Positions 1 through 4,837 of a stretch of 5,022 bases of DNA are shown piece by piece. The translations under genes and the position numbers were made by a program. Source of the DNA: Candidatus Atribacteria bacterium 4572_76 (lineage in GTDB: Bacteria > Atribacterota > Phoenicimicrobiia > Phoenicimicrobiales > Phoenicimicrobiaceae); assembly GCA_002084865.1 (NCBI GenBank), contig NBMG01000057.1, forward strand, positions 1 through 5,022. The letters run 5' to 3'. The notes under the pieces are model-generated. The model was not told the origin of the DNA. It worked only from the letters and a program-made list of their open reading frames with translations, and made no database searches. Each line of letters opens with the position of its first letter. Position 1 is the first letter of the stretch.

Positions 1-794
1 CCTGAATGCTGGTCTACCCATAAAGTTATATATGGATAAAAAGGTCTTTCTTCTTTTTCTCTTATCGGTTCTGAATAGTAAAAATAATCAACCTCCCAAA
101 CACCCTGGCGATGAGGGATTCTTCTCTTTATTTTTGCCAAACGGACCTCATCGATAGGTTCTACAATAATTTCCCCTTTTTGTAAGGGTAACGGCTCCAT
201 CCACATATCTCTCCAGGATAGACCTGTTTTGCCCTTTTTGAGTTTGGGGACTCGAACGAAATAGTGATTTTCCCTTGGAGGAGTGAGTAGGTCTGGATCA
301 TCTTTAAAACGGAGGGCCACATCAATTGCCTGATTTAGACATAAGGTTAGATATGTTGCCTCTTCACCGGTTAAATACCAGGGATAGTAGCCAGGCCGAT
401 AACTTCTGAATAAGGGCCAGGAATTAGGTCCGCTAAAATTCAAATTAAATTTTTTAATTAATTGAAAATCTTCTTTCTGTAAATATTCTCTATCTTCGAA
501 TGAAGCCATAAGTAATTTTTGAAAATTGAGCATATCCTCAAGAGACGGATAATTTTTTTTCGATTGAAGTTTTAAGTATCCATTTAAACCCTCGCTGCCT
601 AAATATACAGCTAAGGCAAAATGTTCACCTGCTCCTCCCATTACACAGCAATAACCAGTCTCGCCGGTTACCGGGTTTTGCACTCCAAATATATCAGTAT
701 CCCACATCCAGTTCCAGGGCTTTATTTTCTTAAATTCTATTGCAGCTTCGTATAGGTCTTTCCATTCTTGAATAGACGGTGGTTTGTCGTTCAT
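1..794 (-). CDS. Uncharacterised protein resembling DUF7309/DUF6930 family, C-terminus beyond window
   Basis: An open frame runs from an ATG at 794-792 to the left edge without a stop: 264 residues visible, 3' end missing. GGAGG at 810-806 lies 11 bases upstream and supports this start. The visible protein is soluble-looking, with no signal peptide or membrane segment. Residues 1-145 have an aromatic, conserved-looking pattern: PWNWMWD (26-32), DIFGVQNP (34-41), GYCCVMG (47-53), GEHFALAVYLG (56-66) and FRSYRPGYYPWYL (129-141). From memory this matches the N-terminal domain called DUF7309, usually followed by DUF6930; the segment from about residue 250 (RPFYPYITLWVD) looks like the start of that second domain. 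The function of the family is not known to me. It is separated from the toxin gene by 159 bp holding two REP-like palindromes and so is probably transcribed on its own. The reading frame is certain; the family name is recalled, not searched. Confidence 0.85.
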   Translation of the reverse strand, partial: MNDKPPSIQEWKDLYEAAIEFKKIKPWNWMWDTDIFGVQNPVTGETGYCCVMGGAGEHFALAVYLGSEGLNGYLKLQSKKNYPSLEDMLNFQKLLMASFEDREYLQKEDFQLIKKFNLNFSGPNSWPLFRSYRPGYYPWYLTGEEATYLTLCLNQAIDVALRFKDDPDLLTPPRENHYFVRVPKLKKGKTGLSWRDMWMEPLPLQKGEIIVEPIDEVRLAKIKRRIPHRQGVWEVDYFYYSEPIREKEERPFYPYITLWVDQHS

Positions 795-822
795 TTTTAA
801 TACTTCCTCCCTATGTTTTTTA

Positions 823-828
823 ATTATA
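823..828 (-). promoter_or_regulatory. Possible -10 box for the leftmost gene
   Basis: The minus strand carries a perfect TATAAT at 828-823, 28 bases before the ATG and ahead of the ribosome binding site. No TTGACA-like -35 is found at 16-18 bp spacing. That position is occupied by a small inverted repeat (GGTAT 835-839 / ATACC 845-849) and the edge of a REP-like element (852-874). Either the promoter is weak or activator-dependent, or the repeat inserted over an older -35 region. Confidence 0.35.
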
Positions 829-851
829 GTCACCGGTATTCTCCATACCCT

Positions 852-874
852 GTAGGACGGGCGTCCCGCCTGTC
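852..874 (+). repeat. REP-like palindrome A (GTAG + 8-bp stem)
   Basis: GTAG (852-855) is followed directly by GACGGGCG (856-863), loop TCC, and CGCCTGTC (867-874). The stem is 8 bp with one G-T wobble. It is an inverted copy of the element at 1673-1695, differing at a few bases, so the family occurs in both orientations. The GTAG at the stem foot is the layout of REP elements recognised by RAYT enzymes. It sits between the toxin gene and the leftmost gene and encodes nothing. Confidence 0.75.
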
Positions 875-905
875 AATTTGTTGGCCGGACTATATTGAAG
901 AAGTT

Positions 906-930
906 GTAGGGGCAGATCTTGTGTCTGCCC
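906..930 (+). repeat. REP-like palindrome D (GTAG + 7-bp stem)
   Basis: GTAG (906-909) is followed directly by GGGCAGA (910-916), a 7-base loop, and TCTGCCC (924-930), a perfect 7-bp stem with a sequence unrelated to palindrome A. The first 11 bases, GTAGGGGCAGA, recur at 1619-1629. TTTTT follows at 931-935, so on the plus strand it looks like an intrinsic terminator, but no plus-strand gene precedes it. Read on the minus strand, downstream of the toxin gene, it has no U-tract. It is best treated as a dispersed element that might incidentally end antisense transcription. Confidence 0.65.
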
Positions 931-953
931 TTTTTCCCTTTTCCCTAATCGAA

Positions 954-1271
954 TTATTCTAAATTAAGCTCGATTTGAAGAGCTGTGTTAACATCAGCCA
1001 TAATATCAGGAGAAAGTTCAGTAATTTTTTCACCGAGCTCTTCTTTGCCGATAGTAAAAATAGAGTCTGCTTGAAATTTTGTAGGTTTAGAAAATCCTTC
1101 TGTGACCAGAATTTCTACGGGGTAAACTATATCTTTTTTTTGTGTAGTGCCCGGGATAACCACAACATCATTGCTGTAACGGTTTCCTTGATCATTTGAT
1201 ACAACGAGAAGAGGGCGAATTTTCTTTTTACCGGGACCCCAGAAGACTTCACCACGTCGAGGGAAACTCAT
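954..1271 (-). CDS. mazF: MazF/PemK-family toxin, probable mRNA endoribonuclease
   Basis: This 105-residue protein has the usual MazF length and pattern. PRRGEVFW (4-11) forms the first strand, RPLLVVSND (19-27) is the hallmark segment, VVVIPGTT (36-43) the central strand, then a ..KPTKFQADSIFTI.. stretch (62-74) and a C-terminal helix ending LQIELNL. By comparison with Bacillus subtilis MazF, R19 and T42 or T43 correspond to the catalytic Arg and Thr. The family cleaves RNA at short specific sequences; the site cannot be read from sequence. The loop between strands 1 and 2 is short and basic (GPGKKK), and the usual (E/D)QIRT motif is changed to DSIFT. The ATG at 1271-1269 overlaps the antitoxin stop as ATGA, so the two are translationally coupled. 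It is very likely a toxin; activity is not shown. Confidence 0.9.
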   Translation of the reverse strand: MSFPRRGEVFWGPGKKKIRPLLVVSNDQGNRYSNDVVVIPGTTQKKDIVYPVEILVTEGFSKPTKFQADSIFTIGKEELGEKITELSPDIMADVNTALQIELNLE

Positions 1272-1489
1272 AATTGTTCTTCCTCTTCCTGTTTTCTTAT
1301 AACTTTTGCCTGCGCTTTACGAAGTTCAGGATAAGACTCTGATTTCTGAAGATAATATTTTTTCAATTGTTCGGCTCTTAATTTATTCAAAGAAATATGA
1401 ATAACTTTAGAGATAGAACCATGTTTTTCTTTTAGTTCTTGTAGAAACCTATCATCAGGATCTGATAAATATACAGTATGTCTGGGCAT
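1268..1489 (-). CDS. Antitoxin of the MazF-like toxin, probable ribbon-helix-helix DNA-binding protein
   Basis: This 73-residue protein is encoded directly upstream of the toxin and overlaps it by four bases. The N-terminus reads as ribbon-helix-helix: strand HTVYLS (4-9), helix DDRFLQELKEKHG (12-24), turn, and helix SISKVIHISLNKL (25-37). The C-terminal half is charged and helical, ending in an acidic tail (EEEE near 69-72). This fits the usual plan of an N-terminal DNA-binding dimer with a C-terminal segment that wraps and neutralises the toxin. The start is set by an excellent site, AAAGGAGGTG (about 1506-1497), seven bases before the ATG at 1489. It probably represses its own promoter at 1515-1543, as is usual for type II systems. 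The role comes from gene order and predicted fold; the exact antitoxin family was not identified. Confidence 0.82.
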   Translation of the reverse strand: MPRHTVYLSDPDDRFLQELKEKHGSISKVIHISLNKLRAEQLKKYYLQKSESYPELRKAQAKVIRKQEEEEQL

Positions 1490-1514
1490 TTAAAAGCACC
1501 TCCTTTGTACTACA

Positions 1515-1543
1515 ATATTATCATACATAAAGGTAATCGTCAA
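1515..1543 (-). promoter_or_regulatory. Strong sigma-70-type promoter of the toxin-antitoxin operon
   Basis: On the minus strand TTGACG (1543-1538) and TAATAT (1520-1515) are separated by exactly 17 bases. Transcription would start roughly ten bases before the AGGAGG site of the antitoxin. The segment around the -10 (1507-1526) is an imperfect palindrome, GTA..A.AATATT.T..TAC, a plausible but unproven operator for the antitoxin. Confidence 0.75.
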
Positions 1544-1618
1544 GATTAAATAATAGAGTTTATTTTTTGTAAGATGGTGGATTTTGCGAGATGGACTTTT
1601 TGCTGAGCCTCTTTTCTG

Positions 1619-1653
1619 GTAGGGGCAGAAACAGGGGGACGGTTCTCTGTTTC
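1619..1653 (+). repeat. Hybrid dispersed repeat: GTAGGGGCAGA edge plus GAAACAG/CTGTTTC hairpin
   Basis: GTAGGGGCAGA (1619-1629) repeats the left end of palindrome D (906-916), but its TCTGCCC partner is missing. Instead GAAACAG (1628-1634) pairs perfectly with CTGTTTC (1647-1653) around a 12-base loop GGGGACGGTTCT. The loop resembles a GGGGACGGTTCT-type repeat I recall from many environmental genomes. It may be a recombined or partly deleted REP-like element. Confidence 0.5.
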
Positions 1654-1672
1654 ATTATTTGAAAGCAGGAAT

Positions 1673-1695
1673 GACAGGCGAGACGCCTGTCCTAC
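1673..1695 (-). repeat. REP-like palindrome B, perfect 8-bp stem with GTAG
   Basis: On the plus strand GACAGGCG (1673-1680), loop AGA, CGCCTGTC (1684-1691), then CTAC (1692-1695). Read on the minus strand it is GTAG directly followed by a perfect 8-bp hairpin. It matches palindrome A in inverted orientation and the partial copy at 5006-5022 in the same orientation. Confidence 0.8.
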
Positions 1696-1710
1696 GGTTG
1701 AAAATGGAAT

Positions 1711-1745
1711 TACCACGCCCTGATAAATCAGGACTCGCAATGACG
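1711..1745 (-). repeat. Dispersed repeat of the GTCATTGCGAG type
   Basis: On the minus strand it begins CGTCATTGCGAG (1745-1734), continues through a perfect hairpin CCTGAT-TT-ATCAGG (1732-1719), and ends GCGTGGTAA (1718-1710). The opening motif is that of a repeat scattered through many bacterial genomes. A second member lies at 3319-3362. Confidence 0.6.
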
Positions 1746-1754
1746 GATGAAGAT

Positions 1755-1797
1755 TTCACCCTCACCCTGCCCTCTCCCCTCAAGGGCGAGGGAGAAG
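1755..1797. repeat. CCCTCACCCTGCCCTCTCCCC-type repeat overlapping the ATPase 3' end
   Basis: A pyrimidine-rich half (TTCACCCTCACCCTGCCCTC from 1755) meets a purine-rich half (GGGCGAGGGAGAAG, to 1797). CCCTC (1770-1774) can pair with GAGGG (1788-1792) and CCC with GGG inside, giving a hairpin. This layout is familiar from many environmental bacterial genomes. It covers the stop codon and last few codons of the 1780-3087 gene, so that gene's C-terminus appears to be repeat-derived. Confidence 0.6.
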
Positions 1798-3087
1798 AAG
1801 AATGGTAGAGAATATTTCCCAGGGATAGAGAAGAGAAATATTTTCTTTTGCTTCTTTTCTTTTTTCCAGGGTGATTATAAAGCTTTTTGAATTGGGATAT
1901 TTTTGCGAAAAATAGTTTAGGCCTGTGGTTTTCTGTCCGGAATAGATTTTTTTTGCCTCCAGAGTAAATAGCTGTTTTTTATGGTCAATGACAAAATCTA
2001 TCTCTTGTTTTGACTGAGTTCTCCAATATCTTAATATATCTAAGCCAAGGGTCTTTCTTAACTCGGTATAAATACAATTCTCAAAAAGTTCTCCGCTCAC
2101 CTTTTCTACAATATCATTATATTTTAAATAGTTTAATACCCCGCTGTCTTCAAAGTATATTTTTGGCATTTTGGTAAGTTCGCTTCTTAAGTTTTTGAAA
2201 AATGGGGTTAACCTTCTGGCAATATAGGTACCTTCCAATAAGGTAAGATAATCATAAACAGTCTCTCTTGATAGTCCTATACTTGAAGCAAGTTCATCAA
2301 TATTGAGCAGATTCCCGGCCTGGTCTGCTAAAACTCTTAAAAAATTATTGAATTTCATAATATTCCTTATTTTCCCAATATCTTTAATGTCTTTTTTAAT
2401 ATAGGTTTGGATAAGCTCTTTTAGATAATATTTTTTATTATTTAGGTTGGAAATTAAAGCAACTCTGGGGTAAGCACCGAAAATTATAAATTCTTCAAAT
2501 AGATGTTTTAATTCTTTTTGTGTTTTTTTATCTGGATGTGCGATTTTATTCAGATTAAAGGTTTTATTTTTAAACCAGAGAAATTCTTCAAAATCCAGGC
2601 CAAAGACCTCAAAAGTTACAATTCTTCCTACTAAGGATTGTTTAATCTTTAATTTAATGTCCAGCACGGAAGAGCCTGATATAATCAGCTTAAATCGGTC
2701 GGAATGGTTATCGACCATTAATTTTATGAAGCTTGAAGCATTATTAAGATATTGTATTTCATCAATAAAGAGATAGATTTTTCCTTTGGGAGAGGAGGCG
2801 GCGGGAGAGGAATTTGAAGGGGAATTTGAATTATATGAAGTTCTTGCCTCTATATATCTAATTAAATGATCAACCCCCTGATTGCATACTTCCAGTATTT
2901 CCAGATCTTCCAAATCAAGATAAAATATGGCTTCATCGGGAATATTGTTGGTGGTTTTCAGCTCTTTGATGAGTATCTTCATTATTGTAGTTTTCCCCAC
3001 CTGTCTTGCACCATAGATAACTATAGCTTCTTTATAATTTAGAAAATTAGTAATGTGAGGTAATATTTTTCTTTTAATAAAGTTCAA
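1780..3087 (-). CDS. AAA-type ATPase with DUF4143-like C-terminal domain (COG1373-like), ExK nuclease-like subtype
   Basis: This 435-residue protein has an N-terminal ATPase of the AAA_14 type: Walker A GARQVGKTT (26-34), Walker B IYLFIDE (104-110), sensor SGSS (137-140) and an arginine-finger-like LVGR (R155). FGAYPR (203-208) leads into a helical linker with a winged-helix-like stretch (LNIDELASSIGLSRETVYDYL, about 261-281), then the DUF4143 half with KIYFEDSGVLNYL (309-321). The C-terminus keeps a PD-(D/E)xK-like set: E336, E362-I-D364, and E377-A-K379. Homologues are common in archaea and uncultivated bacteria; their role is poorly known, with DNA transactions or defence suggested. Oddities: a Ser/Pro/Asn-rich insertion at 86-100, a non-ATG start, and a tail ending LLLPRP inside a dispersed repeat. 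It has its own promoter and is not in an operon with the other ATPase, about 400 bp upstream. The family is sure; cellular role unknown. Confidence 0.92.
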   Translation of the reverse strand: MNFIKRKILPHITNFLNYKEAIVIYGARQVGKTTIMKILIKELKTTNNIPDEAIFYLDLEDLEILEVCNQGVDHLIRYIEARTSYNSNSPSNSSPAASSPKGKIYLFIDEIQYLNNASSFIKLMVDNHSDRFKLIISGSSVLDIKLKIKQSLVGRIVTFEVFGLDFEEFLWFKNKTFNLNKIAHPDKKTQKELKHLFEEFIIFGAYPRVALISNLNNKKYYLKELIQTYIKKDIKDIGKIRNIMKFNNFLRVLADQAGNLLNIDELASSIGLSRETVYDYLTLLEGTYIARRLTPFFKNLRSELTKMPKIYFEDSGVLNYLKYNDIVEKVSGELFENCIYTELRKTLGLDILRYWRTQSKQEIDFVIDHKKQLFTLEAKKIYSGQKTTGLNYFSQKYPNSKSFIITLEKRKEAKENISLLYPWEIFSTILLLPRP

Positions 3088-3104
3088 GGCAATTAAAACT
3101 CCTT
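3085..3104 (-). promoter_or_regulatory. Ribosome binding site and non-ATG start of the first ATPase
   Basis: AAGGAG (3104-3099) precedes two possible starts in the same frame: ATT at 3093-3091, five bases away, and TTG at 3087-3085, eleven bases away. An in-frame TAA lies just upstream (at 3107-3105), so no earlier start exists, and the first in-frame ATG (codon 36) lies after the Walker A motif and is too late. TTG is the conventional choice; the spacing is better for ATT, which is a very rare start. Either way initiation is probably inefficient. Confidence 0.65.
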
Positions 3105-3142
3105 AATTTTTATATTCAGGATATAATTTCTATATGATATTT

Positions 3143-3155
3143 ACTATAGTATAGT
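3143..3155. promoter_or_regulatory. 13-bp palindrome overlapping the first ATPase promoter
   Basis: ACTATA-G-TATAGT is a perfect dyad with 6-bp half sites around one central base. It overlaps the proposed -10 box (3153-3158) and the likely transcription start. The position fits a repressor operator, but AT-rich palindromes also arise by chance. Confidence 0.35.
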
Positions 3156-3181
3156 CTACATATTATTGTGTATTTTGTCAA
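3153..3181 (-). promoter_or_regulatory. Sigma-70-type promoter of the first ATPase
   Basis: On the minus strand a consensus TTGACA (3181-3176) is followed after exactly 17 bases by TAGACT (3158-3153), four of six matches to TATAAT. It lies about 70 bases before the start codon in an AT-rich leader. Confidence 0.6.
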
Positions 3182-3189
3182 GTGAAAAA

Positions 3190-3222
3190 CAGTATCCAGT
3201 ATCGGGTATCGAGTATATAGTA
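3190..3222. repeat. Degenerate short tandem repeat, CAGTATC-type
   Basis: CAGTATC, CAGTATCGG, GGTATCGAG and GAGTATATAG follow one another as imperfect units of about 7-10 bases, just upstream of the first ATPase promoter. Related GTATC-rich strings are a familiar intergenic repeat in environmental genomes. No function is visible. Confidence 0.5.
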
Positions 3223-3235
3223 AGGAAGGAAAGAT

Positions 3236-3286
3236 GTGGGTTATAAGTGTGGGTTGGCGTATAGTAATAGCGCATAGTTATAGCGC
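3236..3286. repeat. Two adjoining 13-base tandem duplications
   Basis: GTGGGTTATAAGT (3236-3248) is followed by GTGGGTTGGCGT (3249-3260), then ATAGTAATAGCGC (3261-3273) by ATAGTTATAGCGC (3274-3286), the last pair differing at one base. The unit length of 12-13 is kept across the two different sequences, suggesting local slippage duplication. Confidence 0.5.
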
Positions 3287-3318
3287 GGGCTACAAGTATA
3301 GGGAAAATATAAAAGAAG

Positions 3319-3362
3319 TTGCGAGTTACGATTGCTTCGGTCGCTAAAGCTCCCTCGCAATG
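3319..3362 (-). repeat. Second dispersed repeat of the GTCATTGCGAG type, with inverted ends
   Basis: TTGCGAG (3319-3325) is inverted as CTCGCAA (3354-3360), with an inner GCTT/AAGC pair, so the element can fold on itself. On the minus strand it reads TGTCATTGCGAGGGAGC at its start and CGAAGCAATCG later, the form of a widely scattered bacterial repeat. It is related to 1711-1745. The motif GCAATGACAGAA at its edge (3357-3368) is repeated 25 bases on, at 3382-3393. Confidence 0.6.
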
Positions 3363-3402
3363 ACAGAAAGAGATTAGGTTTGCAATGACAGAAGAAATAG
3401 AC

Positions 3403-3483
3403 GGGTCGGATGTCTACCTGTGCGTGTACCTGTCTACCGTGCTGGCACAGGCAGGCGCACGCAGACAGGAATCCGACCCCTAC
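3403..3483 (-). repeat. Compound REP-like hairpin element with GTAG at its foot
   Basis: GGGTCGGAT (3403-3411) pairs perfectly with ATCCGACCC (3471-3479). Inside, CCTGTGCGTG (3417-3426) pairs with CACGC-AG-ACAGG (3458-3469) with a two-base bulge, and CCTGT (3429-3433) with ACAGG (3447-3451). Immediately outside is CTAC (3480-3483), so on the minus strand GTAG abuts the stem, as in the other palindromes. GTCTACC is repeated inside (3412-3418, 3432-3438). It begins 12 bases past the stop of the second ATPase and, as RNA, would form a long 3' stem-loop on that transcript. Confidence 0.75.
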
Positions 3484-3495
3484 ATTTTAAAAATA

Positions 3496-4803
3496 TCATT
3501 TAGAATTCAGCAGCCACTTCCATATAGGTATGTATTTTATTTTTTTATCTTTTATTATTTCTTCGCTTTCATCGTTTGCAGTAATAATTAATAAGTTAAG
3601 GCAATTTAGTTCTTTACTGGCTCTAATTAGGGCTTTTGTTTCTCTTTCTTTGGTTTGGTAATCGGATAAATCAAAACAAGATTGAATTAAAGTAGTAATT
3701 TTTCTTCCTTTTTTAATTATAAAATCTACTTCTTCATTATTAGAGAGATAGTAAAAGATTTCTTCGTTTGGCTTTAATCCTTTTCTCAAAAGAGAAAGGA
3801 AAATCAAGTTTTCTAATTTGCTGCCTTTATTTTCACCTACGATACTTTCAATTAAGCCATTGTCGACTGAATAGATCTTGGGAATACTCTGCTCAATATT
3901 TTTTAAAGACCAGGAAAATCTTCTTAAAGGGAAGAAGATAAAAGCATCGTTAAAATATTCCAGATAATTATATAAACTATTCTTACTTACTTTAATATTT
4001 AATGATTTTAAAAAATTATAGAATTTATGAATAGAAAATGCTTTTCCTTTAACTAAGTAATTAAACATTAATTTAATTACTTTTAGGTTTCTTATCTTAT
4101 GCCTTTCCATAAGATCCCGGAAGATGGTAACTTCTATAATTTCATTGATCAATCTTTTACTTTCCTGGGGATAGAGGAGTATTTCCGGGTAACCTCCCCA
4201 GGAAAAATATTTCCCAAAGGCATTCAATAAATTTGCCTTTTCTTCGGAAGATAAATACTTTTCGCGATTAATATTTTTTAATCTTAAATATTCTTTAAAG
4301 GAGAAAGGCAACATTAAATAATCTAAGGTTCTGCCCCGCAGAGAAGTGGCAATTTCCCGGGATAAAAGTTTAGAGGAAGAACCAGAAATAAACACAAAAG
4401 CCTTTCTTTTGTCTAAGATATCTCTTATAAAAATCTCCCAATTTTCAACGACTTGTATTTCATCTAAAAAAAGCCAAATTTTTTGTTTCTTATTTTCCGG
4501 ATAAATCTCATAAAAGGTATCTAATAAAGAAGTTAAATCTTTTAGGTTCATGGCGACTAATCTTGGATTTTCAAAATTTACATATAAGGTTCTATCTTTT
4601 TTAATTCCCTTCCGGATGAGCTTTTTTATTAAGGAATAAAGAAAGAAGGTTTTACCACTTCTTCGAGGACCTGAAACAGTAATTGCCCTATTAAGGGGAA
4701 TTTCCAGGTCGACGTGATTCTGTAGTTCTCTTTCCACTAAAGGAGGTAATGTATTTTTTTGATAATCTAAAATTATTTCTGATAATATCTCTTTTTCTAT
4801 CAT
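3496..4803 (-). CDS. AAA-type ATPase with DUF4143-like C-terminal domain (COG1373-like), QxC subtype
   Basis: This 435-residue protein starts at an ATG at 4803 with AAGGAG (4813-4808) four bases upstream; an in-frame TAA 18 bases upstream of the ATG rules out a longer form. After a 40-residue N-terminal helix region come Walker A GPRRSGKT (45-52), Walker B IWLFLDE (109-115), sensor SGSSS (140-144), LRGR with R158, and GGYPE (203-207). The DUF4143 half has a winged-helix-like stretch (about 250-282), KIYSVDNGLI (308-317) and a nuclease-like core of E330, E357-V-D359, but Q373-S-C375 replaces the ExK motif. That Q-x-C variant is common in one large branch of these ATPases and suggests the nuclease centre is altered or inactive. 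Low similarity to its neighbour at 1780-3087 by eye shows an old divergence, not a recent duplication. Its function is unknown; a role in DNA metabolism or defence is only inference. Confidence 0.92.
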   Translation of the reverse strand: MIEKEILSEIILDYQKNTLPPLVERELQNHVDLEIPLNRAITVSGPRRSGKTFFLYSLIKKLIRKGIKKDRTLYVNFENPRLVAMNLKDLTSLLDTFYEIYPENKKQKIWLFLDEIQVVENWEIFIRDILDKRKAFVFISGSSSKLLSREIATSLRGRTLDYLMLPFSFKEYLRLKNINREKYLSSEEKANLLNAFGKYFSWGGYPEILLYPQESKRLINEIIEVTIFRDLMERHKIRNLKVIKLMFNYLVKGKAFSIHKFYNFLKSLNIKVSKNSLYNYLEYFNDAFIFFPLRRFSWSLKNIEQSIPKIYSVDNGLIESIVGENKGSKLENLIFLSLLRKGLKPNEEIFYYLSNNEEVDFIIKKGRKITTLIQSCFDLSDYQTKERETKALIRASKELNCLNLLIITANDESEEIIKDKKIKYIPIWKWLLNSK

Positions 4804-4837
4804 AATACTCCTTCCTTCAATTTAGCCTGAATGTCTC

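Larger units (their letters stand above)
1546..1754. other. Non-coding spacer between ATPase and toxin-antitoxin operon, built mainly of repeats
   Basis: Between the toxin-antitoxin promoter and the end of the ATPase gene there is no credible gene. The right two thirds are short dispersed elements end to end (1619-1653, 1673-1695, 1711-1745), directly followed by the repeat at 1755-1797. The part at 1560-1618 shows nothing recognisable beyond a loose internal similarity between AGATGGTGGATTTT and AGATGGACTTTT. No convincing intrinsic terminator for the ATPase gene is seen. Confidence 0.6.

Noticed and set aside
910..935. Intrinsic terminator on the plus strand
   Set aside because: Stem plus T5 fits, but no plus-strand gene precedes it and the same palindrome edge recurs at 1619, so it is better explained as a dispersed element.
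975..1199. Plus-strand open frame of 74 codons
   Set aside because: It lies wholly antisense to the MazF-like toxin, has no ribosome binding site and a composition typical of a shadow frame.
1546..1740. Minus-strand open frame of 64 codons
   Set aside because: It translates dispersed repeats (1619-1653, 1673-1695, 1711-1740) and overlaps the promoter of the toxin-antitoxin operon; no ribosome binding site or family resemblance.
3190..3483. CRISPR array or small CRISPR remnant
   Set aside because: Repeats differ from one another, spacing is irregular, and there are no unique spacers of constant length or cas genes.
3385..3591. Plus-strand open frame of 68 codons
   Set aside because: Its first half is the compound hairpin read as protein and its second half is antisense to the end of the second ATPase.
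1780..4803. Recent tandem duplication of one ATPase gene, suggested by equal length
   Set aside because: Apart from the shared nucleotide-binding motifs the proteins differ throughout, including the nuclease-like motif; equal length of 435 residues is probably coincidence.
954..4803. A single multi-gene defence operon made of ATPases plus toxin-antitoxin
   Set aside because: Each unit has its own promoter and repeat-filled spacers of over 200 bp lie between them; nothing in the sequence ties them functionally.
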